From: Mycobacterium sp. Aquia_213
GTDB lineage: Bacteria; Actinomycetota; Actinomycetes; Mycobacteriales; Mycobacteriaceae
Direction of reading: 5' to 3'
DNA: 64,000 nt
Assembly: GCF_026625985.1 (NCBI RefSeq)
Contig: NZ_CP113116.1
Location: 5,580,001-5,644,000 of the forward strand
The position numbers were made by a program, and so were the translations under genes. Below are positions 34,937-43,010 of this stretch, one piece after another. The notes below the pieces were generated by a model. It was not told the origin of the DNA. It saw only the letters and a program-made list of their open reading frames with translations, and ran no database searches. Position 1 is the stretch's first letter, and each line of letters opens with the position of its first letter.

Positions 34937-35770
34937 TTACAGCCGATCGGTGATCCAGGCAACGACATCGTCCAGCACCTGGTCTTGCTCGGGCTCGTTG
35001 AAGACCTCGTGGTAGAGCCCCGGATAGACCTTCAGCGTGACGTCGGTGGATCCCACGCATTCGACCAGGCGACGACTTCCGGCGACGGGAACCAGCCGGT
35101 CTTCGCCGCCGTGCACCACCAGCAGCGGCGCGGTCAGCGCCGGCGCCCGCTGCGGCATGGTCTCGCTGACCTCCAGCATCGCCCGGCCGACACCGAACGG
35201 GATCTTCCCGTGGTAGACCAGCGGGTCGGCCTTGTACGCCGCGACCACCGCGGGGTCACGGGAGATGCCGTCGACGTCGAGGTCCTGCACCGGCACGCCG
35301 GGCAGTACGGCGCCGAGGAATTTGGCGGCGAACGCCACCAGCGCCGGCACCGCATCCTGGGCGGCCACCACCGGCCCGGACAGCACCATCAGGTCGTAAT
35401 TGTCCGGCCGCTCGACGCCGTAGGCGAAGACGATCCCGCCGCCCATGCTGTGCCCGAGGACGATGCACTTGAGGCCGGGGTGTTCCCTCGTCGCGATACC
35501 GACCAGGGTGTCGAAGTCGGCGGTGTACTCCGAGACGTCGCGTACCAGCATGCGCTTGCCACCGGAGCGGCCGTGCCCACGATGGTCCAGCGCGTAGGTG
35601 ACCAGCCCGGCCTCTTCGAAGCGCTGCGCGACGTGGTCGTAGCGGCGGGCATACTCGCCCAGACCGTGCGACAGCACCACCACCGCCCGCGGCGGTGTAT
35701 CCGGCGTCCAGACGTCGTACACGATGCGCACGCCGCCAAGGCCGTCGAAATTCCGTTCAGTGCGGGTCAT
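34937..35770 (-). CDS. Monoacylglycerol lipase (Rv0183 type)
   Basis: 277-residue alpha/beta-hydrolase. Catalytic triad S108 (GHSMGG), D224 (HGGEDRLVP) and H254 (YPGLYHEVFNEP), each two positions earlier than the S110/D226/H256 of M. tuberculosis Rv0183, an exported monoacylglycerol lipase that degrades host or own monoglycerides. Oxyanion-hole motif SHGLGEYARRY at 34-44. No obvious signal peptide is seen, as in the M. tuberculosis protein. Divergent from sigG with only 29 bases between the start codons, so their promoters overlap each other's coding regions. Confidence 0.93.
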   Translation of the reverse strand: MTRTERNFDGLGGVRIVYDVWTPDTPPRAVVVLSHGLGEYARRYDHVAQRFEEAGLVTYALDHRGHGRSGGKRMLVRDVSEYTADFDTLVGIATREHPGLKCIVLGHSMGGGIVFAYGVERPDNYDLMVLSGPVVAAQDAVPALVAFAAKFLGAVLPGVPVQDLDVDGISRDPAVVAAYKADPLVYHGKIPFGVGRAMLEVSETMPQRAPALTAPLLVVHGGEDRLVPVAGSRRLVECVGSTDVTLKVYPGLYHEVFNEPEQDQVLDDVVAWITDRL

Positions 35771-35799
35771 CGGTCGTCCTAGTCATTAGGGGCAGCGTA

Positions 35800-36855
35800 A
35801 TGGCTCCTGAGGCGCTATGGTCCGAGGCGCTGCGTAGGCTCATTCGGGTGAGCGTGCTCGCGGAAAACTCCGACGACGCAGAAATCCCCGCCGCGCGCGG
35901 GGCCCACGGCGATTTCTCAGCCCGTGCCGAGCCGTATCGTCGCGAGTTGCTGGCGCACTGCTACCGGATGACCGGGTCCCTGCACGACGCCGAAGACCTG
36001 GTGCAGGAGACGTTGCTGCGGGCCTGGAAGGCCTACGACCGGTTCGAAGGCAAGTCCTCGATACGGACCTGGCTGCACCGCATCGCCACCAACACCTGTC
36101 TGACCGCGCTGGAGGGCCGGACCCGACGGCCGCTGCCCACCGGGCTCGGCGGGCCCAGCTCGGATCCGACGGCCGAGCTGGTGGAACGCCGCGAGGTGCC
36201 CTGGCTGGAGCCGCTGCCCGACCTGACGGAGGATCCGGCCGACCCGTCCGTCATCGTGGGCTCGCGCGAGTCGGTGCGGCTGGCATTTGTCGCTGCGCTG
36301 CAGCACCTCTCACCCCGGCAGCGCGCGGTGTTACTGCTGCGCGACGTGCTGCAGTGGAAGGCCGCCGAAGTGGCCGACGCGATCGGTACCACCACCACCG
36401 CGGTCAACAGCCTGCTGCAGCGGGCCCGGTCGCAGCTGGAAACCGTCGGACCCAGCTCGAGCGATCGCCTGGCGGCACCGGATTCGACCGAGGCGCAGGA
36501 CCTGCTGGCCCGCTACATCGCGGCGTTCGAGTCCTATGACATCGACCGGCTGGTCGAGCTGTTCACCGCCGAGGCGGTCTGGGAGATGCCGCCGTACACC
36601 GGTTGGTACCAGGGACCGCAGGCCATCATCACCCTGATCCACCAGCAATGTCCCGCCGAACATCCCGGCGACATGCGAATGATCGGGCTGGTCGCCAACG
36701 GCCAACCCGCCGCCGCGATGTACATGCGAGCCGGCGAGCAGCACGTGCCGTTTCAGCTGCATGTGCTGGATGTCCGCACCGACGGGGTGTCGCGTGTGGT
36801 TGCATTCCTCGACGACGCATTGTTCACGAAGTTTGGACTGCCCCGCTCCCTGTGA
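35800..36855 (+). CDS. sigG: ECF RNA polymerase sigma factor SigG
   Basis: 351 residues. Sigma region 2 (AHCYRMTGSLHDAEDLVQETLLRAW) is near 47-72, region 4 (LSPRQRAVLLLRDVLQWKAAEVADAIGTTTTAVNSLLQRARSQL in two pieces) near 168-211, then a SnoaL-like C-terminal domain (about 228-345, IDRLVELFTAEAVWEMPPYTGWYQG). ECF factors with a SnoaL domain use it to modulate activity, and no anti-sigma gene is adjacent. ATG 35800 with GGGG upstream is preferred; in-frame GTGs at 35848 and nearby are alternatives. M. tuberculosis SigG is 370 residues. Confidence 0.92.
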   Translation: MAPEALWSEALRRLIRVSVLAENSDDAEIPAARGAHGDFSARAEPYRRELLAHCYRMTGSLHDAEDLVQETLLRAWKAYDRFEGKSSIRTWLHRIATNTCLTALEGRTRRPLPTGLGGPSSDPTAELVERREVPWLEPLPDLTEDPADPSVIVGSRESVRLAFVAALQHLSPRQRAVLLLRDVLQWKAAEVADAIGTTTTAVNSLLQRARSQLETVGPSSSDRLAAPDSTEAQDLLARYIAAFESYDIDRLVELFTAEAVWEMPPYTGWYQGPQAIITLIHQQCPAEHPGDMRMIGLVANGQPAAAMYMRAGEQHVPFQLHVLDVRTDGVSRVVAFLDDALFTKFGLPRSL

Positions 36856-36891
36856 CGGGGCAGATGCCGGTCGCAGAGAAGGGTATCGCCC

Positions 36892-38310
36892 ATGCCAGAG
36901 TCCCCCACCGTCACGCCGGTTCCGGGCAAGCCACTCTTGCTGTTGGGCGGCTTCGATATTGGCGACCTGGGCTACGTCGCCGAGGAGTTCTTCGTCTCCG
37001 GAACGGCCTCGTCGTACGCGCCGGCTTCGGAATTGGGCCCCGACGGCCGGTGGGCCGTAACACCTTCCGGCACAGATGATTACACGACCCGGATCGTGGT
37101 GCTGACGCCGTCGGATCAGGCGCAGTTCAACGGGACGGTGCTGGTCGAGTGGCTCAATGTCAGCGGCGGCATCGACGCTCCGGCGGTGTGGATGATGGCG
37201 CACCGCGAAATAGTCCGGGCGGGCTACGCATATGTCGCGGTCTCGGCGCAGAAGGTCGGGGTGGATGGCGGGACGAGCATGCTCGGCTTCGACATGTCGC
37301 TCAAGACCCAGGATCCGACCCGTTACGCACCGCTTGGCCACCCGGGCGATGCGTTTTGCTACGACATCTTTTCGCAAGCCGGTGAGCTGGCCCGCAGTGC
37401 CGACATCTTGCGCGGATTGCGCGCCGAACACGTTATCGCCGTTGGCGAGTCGCAATCGGCGATGTACCTCACCACTTACATCAACGCCATCGATCCTCTT
37501 GTCCGGCTGTACGACGGGTTCCTGGTGCATTCCCGTTTCGGCCCTGCCGCACCACTGGATGGCGGTTCCATCTTCGACGAATTGCAGAGCGGCACAAAGC
37601 AGGCGGTGAAGTTCCGTCACGACCTGCGCGTGCCGCTCCTCGTGATCATCACCGAAACCGACCTGTTCGGCGGCCTCCGTATTGGCTATTACCACGCACG
37701 TCAGCCGGACAGCGAGCGGCTGCGGGTCTGGGAGATCCCCGGCTCCGCGCACGCGGACAACTACACGATCATGGTGGCGCCGATCGACACCGGTTCGGCG
37801 CCGCTCAAGGACATCGTGGCCGCCTACCAACCCACCAACATGCTGATGGGCCAGCAACTCGACCACTACATCAACTTCGCGCCGCAACACCACTACGTCG
37901 TGCAGGCGGCAATCGCGTCACTGAACACGTGGGTCGACACCGGCGAGGTCGCACCCGCCGCGCCATTTATCGAGGTGCGTGAAACCGAAGAGCCCCAACC
38001 GATTCTGGATCCCCACGGCCTGGCAAAGGGCGGCCTCAGGACGCCCTGGATCGACGTGCCGCTGGCCCGGACTTCGGGTGACGGCGCCCTCGCGGACGAC
38101 GCCTCGAATTTGATGTCGGCGATCTTCGGCTCCGGCGAACCATTCGACGAAGCCACCGTGCGCCGGCTCTACCCGGGCGGGGCCGCAGCGTATCTGGACA
38201 GTTTCACCGCGGCGCTGGACACGGCCATTCGGTCCGGCTTCATCCTGCCCGCAGACCGTGCCGAGATTCTGGAGCTGGCTACCGCGACCTATCCGGGCGG
38301 CGATTCGTAA
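36892..38310 (+). CDS. Alpha/beta-hydrolase domain protein (Abhydrolase_10-like)
   Basis: 472-residue soluble protein. A beta-rich N-terminal part contains GTVLVEWLNVSGG and AHREIVRAGYAYVAVSAQKVGV; the nucleophile elbow is VGESQSA with S187; later LRVPLLVIITETDLFGGL and WEIPGSAHADNY supply likely acid and His. This matches the family of large bacterial hydrolases of unknown substrate. It follows sigG by 36 bases with its own AGAAGGG site and could be in the SigG transcript. It is not in the M. tuberculosis locus. Confidence 0.82.
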   Translation: MPESPTVTPVPGKPLLLLGGFDIGDLGYVAEEFFVSGTASSYAPASELGPDGRWAVTPSGTDDYTTRIVVLTPSDQAQFNGTVLVEWLNVSGGIDAPAVWMMAHREIVRAGYAYVAVSAQKVGVDGGTSMLGFDMSLKTQDPTRYAPLGHPGDAFCYDIFSQAGELARSADILRGLRAEHVIAVGESQSAMYLTTYINAIDPLVRLYDGFLVHSRFGPAAPLDGGSIFDELQSGTKQAVKFRHDLRVPLLVIITETDLFGGLRIGYYHARQPDSERLRVWEIPGSAHADNYTIMVAPIDTGSAPLKDIVAAYQPTNMLMGQQLDHYINFAPQHHYVVQAAIASLNTWVDTGEVAPAAPFIEVRETEEPQPILDPHGLAKGGLRTPWIDVPLARTSGDGALADDASNLMSAIFGSGEPFDEATVRRLYPGGAAAYLDSFTAALDTAIRSGFILPADRAEILELATATYPGGDS

Positions 38311-38319
38311 AGTCCGCGT

Positions 38320-39171
38320 TTACTTTTCGTCGGCCAACACGTCGCGCACCGCGGCATCGACGGCGCTCAGCACATCCGGGTCGATGCCGGACCGGCCGCG
38401 CACCAGTATCGAGGCGCAGTTGGGTGCCGGCAGTCCCTCGGCCGGGCATAGGCCGTCGGGAAGCTTGCCGATCTTGGGCAGCAGAGCCAACCCCAGACCC
38501 GAGCGCACGGCCGCGTAAAGCCCTGCCAGGTCACCACACTCGGCCACGATCTCGTAGTCGACGCGTTGTTTCTCGAGCAGCGCGAAGGCCGGCTCACGCA
38601 ACGTGCACGGTTCGGCATAGATCACCAGCGGCAGCGGCTCCCCCTGTTGGACAGTGCAGGTCCGAGCTGAAACCCATTGCAGCTGAACGATTCCCGATGC
38701 ATTGACACGATCTAGCCCCGAACCGTCGAGCATGATCGCCAGGTCAACCAGCCCCCGGTCAATCGCGTCCGCCAGGGAAACGTTGCGATCCAGCCGGAAA
38801 CGCGGCCGCCGGTCGGGAAGCCGCTCACGCAGCACGCTGGTCAGGGCGGGCAACATCACGTCCGCGCCGTGCTCGGTGGCGCCCACCGTCAGCACCTTCT
38901 GTTCGGTGGCGCCGAGGTCGTCGAGCGCCGCGTCGTGCGCCGCCAAAATCGTGCGCGCATGCCGCAACACCCGCTGACCCATTTCGGTGAACAACACACC
39001 ACGCCCGGAGCGCTCGACCACCGGCTTGCCGACCACGCTCTCGACTTTGCGCAGATGCTGGCTGACCGCGGACTGGCTCAAGTGCAGGGCGGCGGCGGCG
39101 CGGTGAAATCCGCCGCAATCGGCCACCGCGACGAGGCTGCGCAGCGGCGCGATGTCGAGCACCTGAGGCAT
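38320..39171 (-). CDS. LysR-family transcriptional regulator
   Basis: 283 residues. N-terminal winged HTH (LRSLVAVADCGGFHRAAAALHLSQSAVSQHLRKVES in two pieces, about 10-45), linker helix, and the periplasmic-binding-like effector domain (TVGATEHGADVMLPALTSV ... GLGLALLPKIGKLP). Divergent from an EamA-type transporter gene that it probably controls. Two GATCA-N7-TGATC dyads lie between them. A TATGGT box eight bases before the ATG suggests a leaderless transcript. No counterpart at this place in M. tuberculosis. Confidence 0.9.
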   Translation of the reverse strand: MPQVLDIAPLRSLVAVADCGGFHRAAAALHLSQSAVSQHLRKVESVVGKPVVERSGRGVLFTEMGQRVLRHARTILAAHDAALDDLGATEQKVLTVGATEHGADVMLPALTSVLRERLPDRRPRFRLDRNVSLADAIDRGLVDLAIMLDGSGLDRVNASGIVQLQWVSARTCTVQQGEPLPLVIYAEPCTLREPAFALLEKQRVDYEIVAECGDLAGLYAAVRSGLGLALLPKIGKLPDGLCPAEGLPAPNCASILVRGRSGIDPDVLSAVDAAVRDVLADEK

Positions 39172-39179
39172 AACTCACA

Positions 39180-39185
39180 ACCATA
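39180..39185 (-). promoter_or_regulatory. Leaderless -10 box for the LysR gene
   Basis: TATGGT on the minus strand with eight bases to the ATG; the proximal dyad (39190-39206) sits immediately upstream, as expected for autorepression. Confidence 0.4.
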
Positions 39186-39189
39186 GTTC

Positions 39190-39206
39190 GATCAGCAATC
39201 CTGATC
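39190..39206. promoter_or_regulatory. LysR operator-like dyad 1
   Basis: GATCA (39190-39194), seven bases, TGATC (39202-39206). Same architecture as the dyad at 39254. Fits the T-N11-A style of LysR sites. Confidence 0.6.
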
Positions 39207-39253
39207 AATTATTCGGATAGATGACCTGGATATTCCCAGATACTGCGAGAGTC

Positions 39254-39270
39254 GATCACGATTCATGATC
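39254..39270. promoter_or_regulatory. LysR operator-like dyad 2
   Basis: GATCA (39254-39258), seven bases, TGATC (39266-39270), 64 bases centre-to-centre from dyad 1, about six helical turns. A lone TGATC half-site follows at 39276-39280, upstream of the transporter gene. Confidence 0.6.
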
Positions 39271-39328
39271 GGTTGTGATCGCCAAAAATCGTTGGACGGA
39301 ATAGCTCGCCGTTCGCGACCATGGGGGC

Positions 39329-40276
39329 ATGCACCTACCGCGCATGCCCCTGAGCACCGCTTCGGCGGTCACCTTCACCTATGCGGTCGGGTATCCGATC
39401 GGCGCCCTCGCGGTGGCCGAGATGACCCCGATGGCCGTGTTGGTGCTGCGCTTCGGATTCGCTGCCATCATCCTCGCGTCGTGGGCCTTGGTGGCCCGGG
39501 CGGCCTGGCCGCGCGGGGCGCAGTTCGGTCACGTCATCGTCGCGGGCCTGTTGATCCAGGCCGTGCAGTTCTGCTGCTTGTACGAGGCGCTGCTGCTCGG
39601 CGCGTCCGCGGTGCTCTGCGCGGTGGTGATCGCGATGAATCCGGTCATGACGGCCATCCTGGCCACGACGTTCCTGCGCGAGCCGCTCGGCCGGCTGCGG
39701 GTCGTTGCGCTGGTCCTCGGCGTCGTCGCGGTGCTCGCCGCCTGCGCCAGAAGGCTGATGGGCATGCACGGCGTCGACCCGGTGATGTTGCTGCTTGTGG
39801 CTGGGCTGCTTGGCCTTTCGGCCGGCGGCGTGTATCAGCAGCGGTTCTGCGCCGGCGTGGACTTCCGCACGATGAGTGCGGTGCAAAACTCCGTGGCGTT
39901 CATCCCTGCAGCGGTGCTCGCGATGCTGACGCCGTTCGCGGTGCACGACCCGGGCAGAGCCGCCGCCGCGATCGCGGGCATGGTGCTGCTCAACGCCACG
40001 CTCGCGGTCAGCATTTACCTGCGTGCCATCAGCATTCACGGCGCGGCGGCGGTGGCGATGCTGTTCGCCATCATCCCCGCGGCCGCCGCGGTGCTGTCCT
40101 GGCTGATGCTGGGCCAGCGCCCGGATGTCGGCGTCGCGATCGGCCTAGTCGTCGGCGGCGTGGCCTGCTGGCTGAACAGCCGGGCAGGCAAGCGGCACCG
40201 CGCGGAAAAGCCGAGCCCCGAGCCGGAATTCGCGCCCGCGCCGCGCAACATGGTGAGTTGTTCAGCGTCCGACTAG
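39329..40276 (+). CDS. EamA/DMT-family transporter
   Basis: 315 residues with about ten TM helices in two EamA repeats (TYAVGYPIGALAVAEMTPM near 13-31; second repeat from about 145, LLLVAGLLGLSAGGVYQQRF). The end of each repeat has the usual ATTFLREPLGRLRVVALVLG and LSWLMLGQRPDVGVAIGLVVGG. A drug/metabolite exporter or importer; substrate unknown. Tail basic and Pro-rich. Divergent from the LysR gene; regulation by it is inferred. Confidence 0.9.
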   Translation: MHLPRMPLSTASAVTFTYAVGYPIGALAVAEMTPMAVLVLRFGFAAIILASWALVARAAWPRGAQFGHVIVAGLLIQAVQFCCLYEALLLGASAVLCAVVIAMNPVMTAILATTFLREPLGRLRVVALVLGVVAVLAACARRLMGMHGVDPVMLLLVAGLLGLSAGGVYQQRFCAGVDFRTMSAVQNSVAFIPAAVLAMLTPFAVHDPGRAAAAIAGMVLLNATLAVSIYLRAISIHGAAAVAMLFAIIPAAAAVLSWLMLGQRPDVGVAIGLVVGGVACWLNSRAGKRHRAEKPSPEPEFAPAPRNMVSCSASD

Positions 40277-40436
40277 GTGTTGCGGGCTTGCACGCAGAGC
40301 AGTGCGGGAGGGCATGGCGCTCGGGAAAACGGGGCCTGGTTGTCTGGGCGCCAAGCGAAAGCGACAAGCCAACGCGCCACACGACTTACGCGGTCTTCTT
40401 CGAGGAGCGGTCCCGGCCCGGTTCGACAGCCGAAAC

Positions 40437-40459
40437 TTGTCGTACCTGGCTGCGATGAT
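40437..40459 (+). promoter_or_regulatory. RecA-independent DNA-damage (PafBC-type) promoter-like sequence
   Basis: TTGTCGTAC (40437-40445), eight bases, GATGAT (40454-40459), then six bases to the ATG at 40466. This resembles TTGTCRGTG-N8-TAnnnT of the mycobacterial PafBC/RecA-NDp class, with a G at the first -10 position and mismatches in the last bases of the upstream part. Confidence 0.4.
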
Positions 40460-40465
40460 GACGTT

Positions 40466-41713
40466 ATGTCCTCGACCGCATCGCCGCCCGCGGCGGTGAG
40501 CCCTGCCGAGCGTCTTGAGGTGTTGTTCGCCGAGTTGGCGGAATTGGCCGGTCAGCGCAACGCCATTGATGGACGCATCGTGCAGATCGTCGCCGAGCTG
40601 GATCGCGACGAGCTCTGCGGCGCCACGGGTGCACGGTCGGTAGCGGCGCTGGTGGCCTGGAAGCTCGGCTCGTCGTCGGCAAACGCCCACACGATCGCCA
40701 CCGTGGCGCGCCGGCTGTCGGAGTTTCCACGCTGCGCGGCGGGCATGCGGGAGGGTCGGCTGTCCCTGGATCAGCTCGGCGTCATCGCCGGACGGGCCGG
40801 CGACGGATCTGATGAGCACTACGCTCAGCTGGCGGGCTCCGCCACGGTCAACCAGCTGCGCACCGCGGTCAAGCTGGAACCTCGACCCGAACCCGACTCT
40901 CGGCCGGAGCCGCCGCACTCGATCACCAAGACCACCAACGAGGAGTTCACTTGCTGGCGGATCAAACTTCCCCACGACGAAGCGGCGATGTTCGACGCGG
41001 CACTGGCGTCCCATCGTGATGCGCTGATCGCCGAATGGAGACACGATCGTGGCAACGGCAACTGTGCATTGGATATCGCGCCGCCGTTGCCGGGCCCTGT
41101 CGAGGCGTTCCTGCGCCTGGTCGAGGCCGGATGGGACGCCGAGGCGGCCCGCCGACCCCACGGGCATCGCACCACTGTGGTGGTGCACGTCGACATCCAC
41201 CAGCGCGCCGCCGCGCTGCATCTGGGTCCCCTGCTCACCGACGCCGAACGGCTATACCTGACCTGCGATGCCACCTGTGAAGCGTGGTTCGAACGGGACG
41301 GCGAGCTCATCGGCGTCGGCCGCGCGACCCGGGTGATTAACCGGCGGCTTCGCCGCGCGCTCGAGCACCGCCATCCCGCGTGCGCGGTTCCCGGCTGTGG
41401 CGCCACCCGCGGTCTGCACGCACACCACATCCGGCACTGGGAAGACGGCGGCCCCACCGAGTTGTCCAACCTGGTCTTGGTATGCCCGTACCACCATCGG
41501 TTGCACCACCGAGGCGTCGTTACCATCACCGGAACCGCCGACGAGCTCACAGTCGCGGACCGCTCCGGCCGACCACTCAGCGCAGGATCGCTCGCGCGCC
41601 CGCCGAATCTTCCCCCGTCCGCTGCCCCACCGTGCCACGGGCCCACCGGTGAGCGCGCGCAGTGGTGGTGGTACCAACCGTTCCAGCCGCGACCGTCACC
41701 AACGAACAACTAG
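40466..41713 (+). CDS. 13E12-family DUF222/HNH endonuclease-like protein
   Basis: 415 residues: DUF222 domain (about 10-290, with SVAALVAWKLGSSSANAHT and RLSLDQLGVIAGRAG) followed by a C-terminal HNH nuclease motif, CAVPGCGATRGLHAHHIRHW and then LSNLVLVCPYHHRLHH, with the two CxxC-like zinc pairs of the family. Multicopy in mycobacteria (REP13E12 group), and some copies are phage integration sites. ATG 40466 is chosen because a -10-like box sits six bases upstream. Its actual nuclease function is untested. It sits in the middle of the accessory block 36892-43877. Confidence 0.88.
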   Translation: MSSTASPPAAVSPAERLEVLFAELAELAGQRNAIDGRIVQIVAELDRDELCGATGARSVAALVAWKLGSSSANAHTIATVARRLSEFPRCAAGMREGRLSLDQLGVIAGRAGDGSDEHYAQLAGSATVNQLRTAVKLEPRPEPDSRPEPPHSITKTTNEEFTCWRIKLPHDEAAMFDAALASHRDALIAEWRHDRGNGNCALDIAPPLPGPVEAFLRLVEAGWDAEAARRPHGHRTTVVVHVDIHQRAAALHLGPLLTDAERLYLTCDATCEAWFERDGELIGVGRATRVINRRLRRALEHRHPACAVPGCGATRGLHAHHIRHWEDGGPTELSNLVLVCPYHHRLHHRGVVTITGTADELTVADRSGRPLSAGSLARPPNLPPSAAPPCHGPTGERAQWWWYQPFQPRPSPTNN

Positions 41714-41812
41714 AGCGGTTACCAAAGTCGGACATTGCCGGCACGGTACCGATGCCCAAACAGGTTGAAGCATAGAGGAATTCGTTCGCTATACCTCATC
41801 CACGTCATGGCC

Positions 41813-42949
41813 TCATGTGACGAGGCGGCTGTCCGGTGATGGCCCGTCGACCGGACGGACCAGTCCGGTCCCGGTGATCAGCGGCAGATCGAGCGCGGAC
41901 AACAGTCCGGGCGCGGCCGCGCACACCGCGGGGATCGCGTTGACCATGCGTGAGGAGCCCGCGATGCGTGCCCCCAGATCGTGGTCGTGGTCCTCGGCCA
42001 TCTCGAATTCGCACCGCATGCTCGGCGAGCCCTCGATCTCGACGCGGTAGACACCGCGGCCCGACGCCAGTCCGAAGCCGAGGTCCTTGGGCGCAAGGCT
42101 GATGTGCGGTTGCGGCCAGTCCGCGGCGATGTCGTCGCGCATCCGTGTCACGTGGTCGACGACGAAAGTTGGCTTGTCCCCGACGTATCCGGTCAGAGTC
42201 GAGCGCATCGCCGCGATCGTTCCGGCCTCGATGTGGCCGGTGGGGGTGTCGAACGACTCGGTGGTGGGGACGCGTTCGTTGCTCTCCTCGACGGTGTCGA
42301 TCTTGACGCCCAACCCCGCCGCGAGCTGGTGCAGCACCGGGCCCCAGCCGAAGGTGAAGATTCCCGGCTGGGCGGCGAAGGCCTGATACTCCGGCGGCTT
42401 GCCGAAGCCGAGGATCTCGTACACCGCGGCCGGATCCGGGTAGGTGGCGTAGTTGAACATCTCGGTCACCCGCACCGATTCGATGGCCCGCGATACACCG
42501 GTAAGCACCAGTGGCAGAACATCATTGGCAAATCCTGAGTCGATCCCGGTGGTGAAAAACGATACCCCGCCATCCAGCGCAGCTTGGCGCAACGGGCCGG
42601 TGAACGCCCCGTCGACCGCGTCGGGGAAGACCAGCGGCACCACCGAACACGACACCACGTTCTTACCGGCCCGCAGGATCGACACCATGTCCTGCACGGC
42701 CTCCAGCGGCCGCAGGTTCGCGCCGGCGGCGTACACCACCGCGTCGGCGTCGCCGGCGAGCATCGGCGCCGGATCCTGAGTGGCCACCACGCCTACCGGG
42801 GCGATTCCACACAGCTCCCCCGCATCACGACCCGCTTTGGCGTCACTGTGCACGACGAGATCGGTCAATTGCAGCTCGGGGTGGTCGATCACGCCTCGCA
42901 GGGCGATGACGCCCATCGAACCCGGCCCCCAGACTCCCACCTTCAGCAC
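41813..42949 (-). CDS. Amine/2,4-diaminopentanoate dehydrogenase-like NAD(P)-dependent enzyme
   Basis: 378 residues with an N-terminal Rossmann motif (VGVWGPGSMG, residues 4-13) and a DapB-like nucleotide domain (YAAGANLRPLEAVQDMV, LRAGKNVVSCSVVPLVFP), then a long C-terminal domain (GFGKPPEYQAF, GFGLASGRGVYRVEIEG). Annotated relatives are called dihydrodipicolinate reductase; the architecture fits the native amine dehydrogenase/2,4-DAPDH group better, though lysine biosynthesis DapB would be far shorter (about 245). Substrate unknown. GTG 42949 with AGGAGA five bases upstream. Divergent from an IclR-like regulator, suggesting an inducible catabolic step. Confidence 0.78.
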   Translation of the reverse strand: MLKVGVWGPGSMGVIALRGVIDHPELQLTDLVVHSDAKAGRDAGELCGIAPVGVVATQDPAPMLAGDADAVVYAAGANLRPLEAVQDMVSILRAGKNVVSCSVVPLVFPDAVDGAFTGPLRQAALDGGVSFFTTGIDSGFANDVLPLVLTGVSRAIESVRVTEMFNYATYPDPAAVYEILGFGKPPEYQAFAAQPGIFTFGWGPVLHQLAAGLGVKIDTVEESNERVPTTESFDTPTGHIEAGTIAAMRSTLTGYVGDKPTFVVDHVTRMRDDIAADWPQPHISLAPKDLGFGLASGRGVYRVEIEGSPSMRCEFEMAEDHDHDLGARIAGSSRMVNAIPAVCAAAPGLLSALDLPLITGTGLVRPVDGPSPDSRLVT

Positions 42950-42955
42950 TTTATC

Positions 42956-42969
42956 TCCTAATATTAGGA
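42956..42969. promoter_or_regulatory. Perfect 14-base palindrome between dehydrogenase and IclR-type genes
   Basis: TCCTAATATTAGGA, overlapping the ribosome site of the dehydrogenase mRNA and lying just before a TATTCT -10-like box (42974-42979) of the regulator gene. Likely operator for the IclR-type protein; AT-rich compared with its surroundings. Confidence 0.6.
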
Positions 42970-43010
42970 TGCCTATTCTTACATTTTGGACGGATGCTAG
43001 GGAGCTGGGC

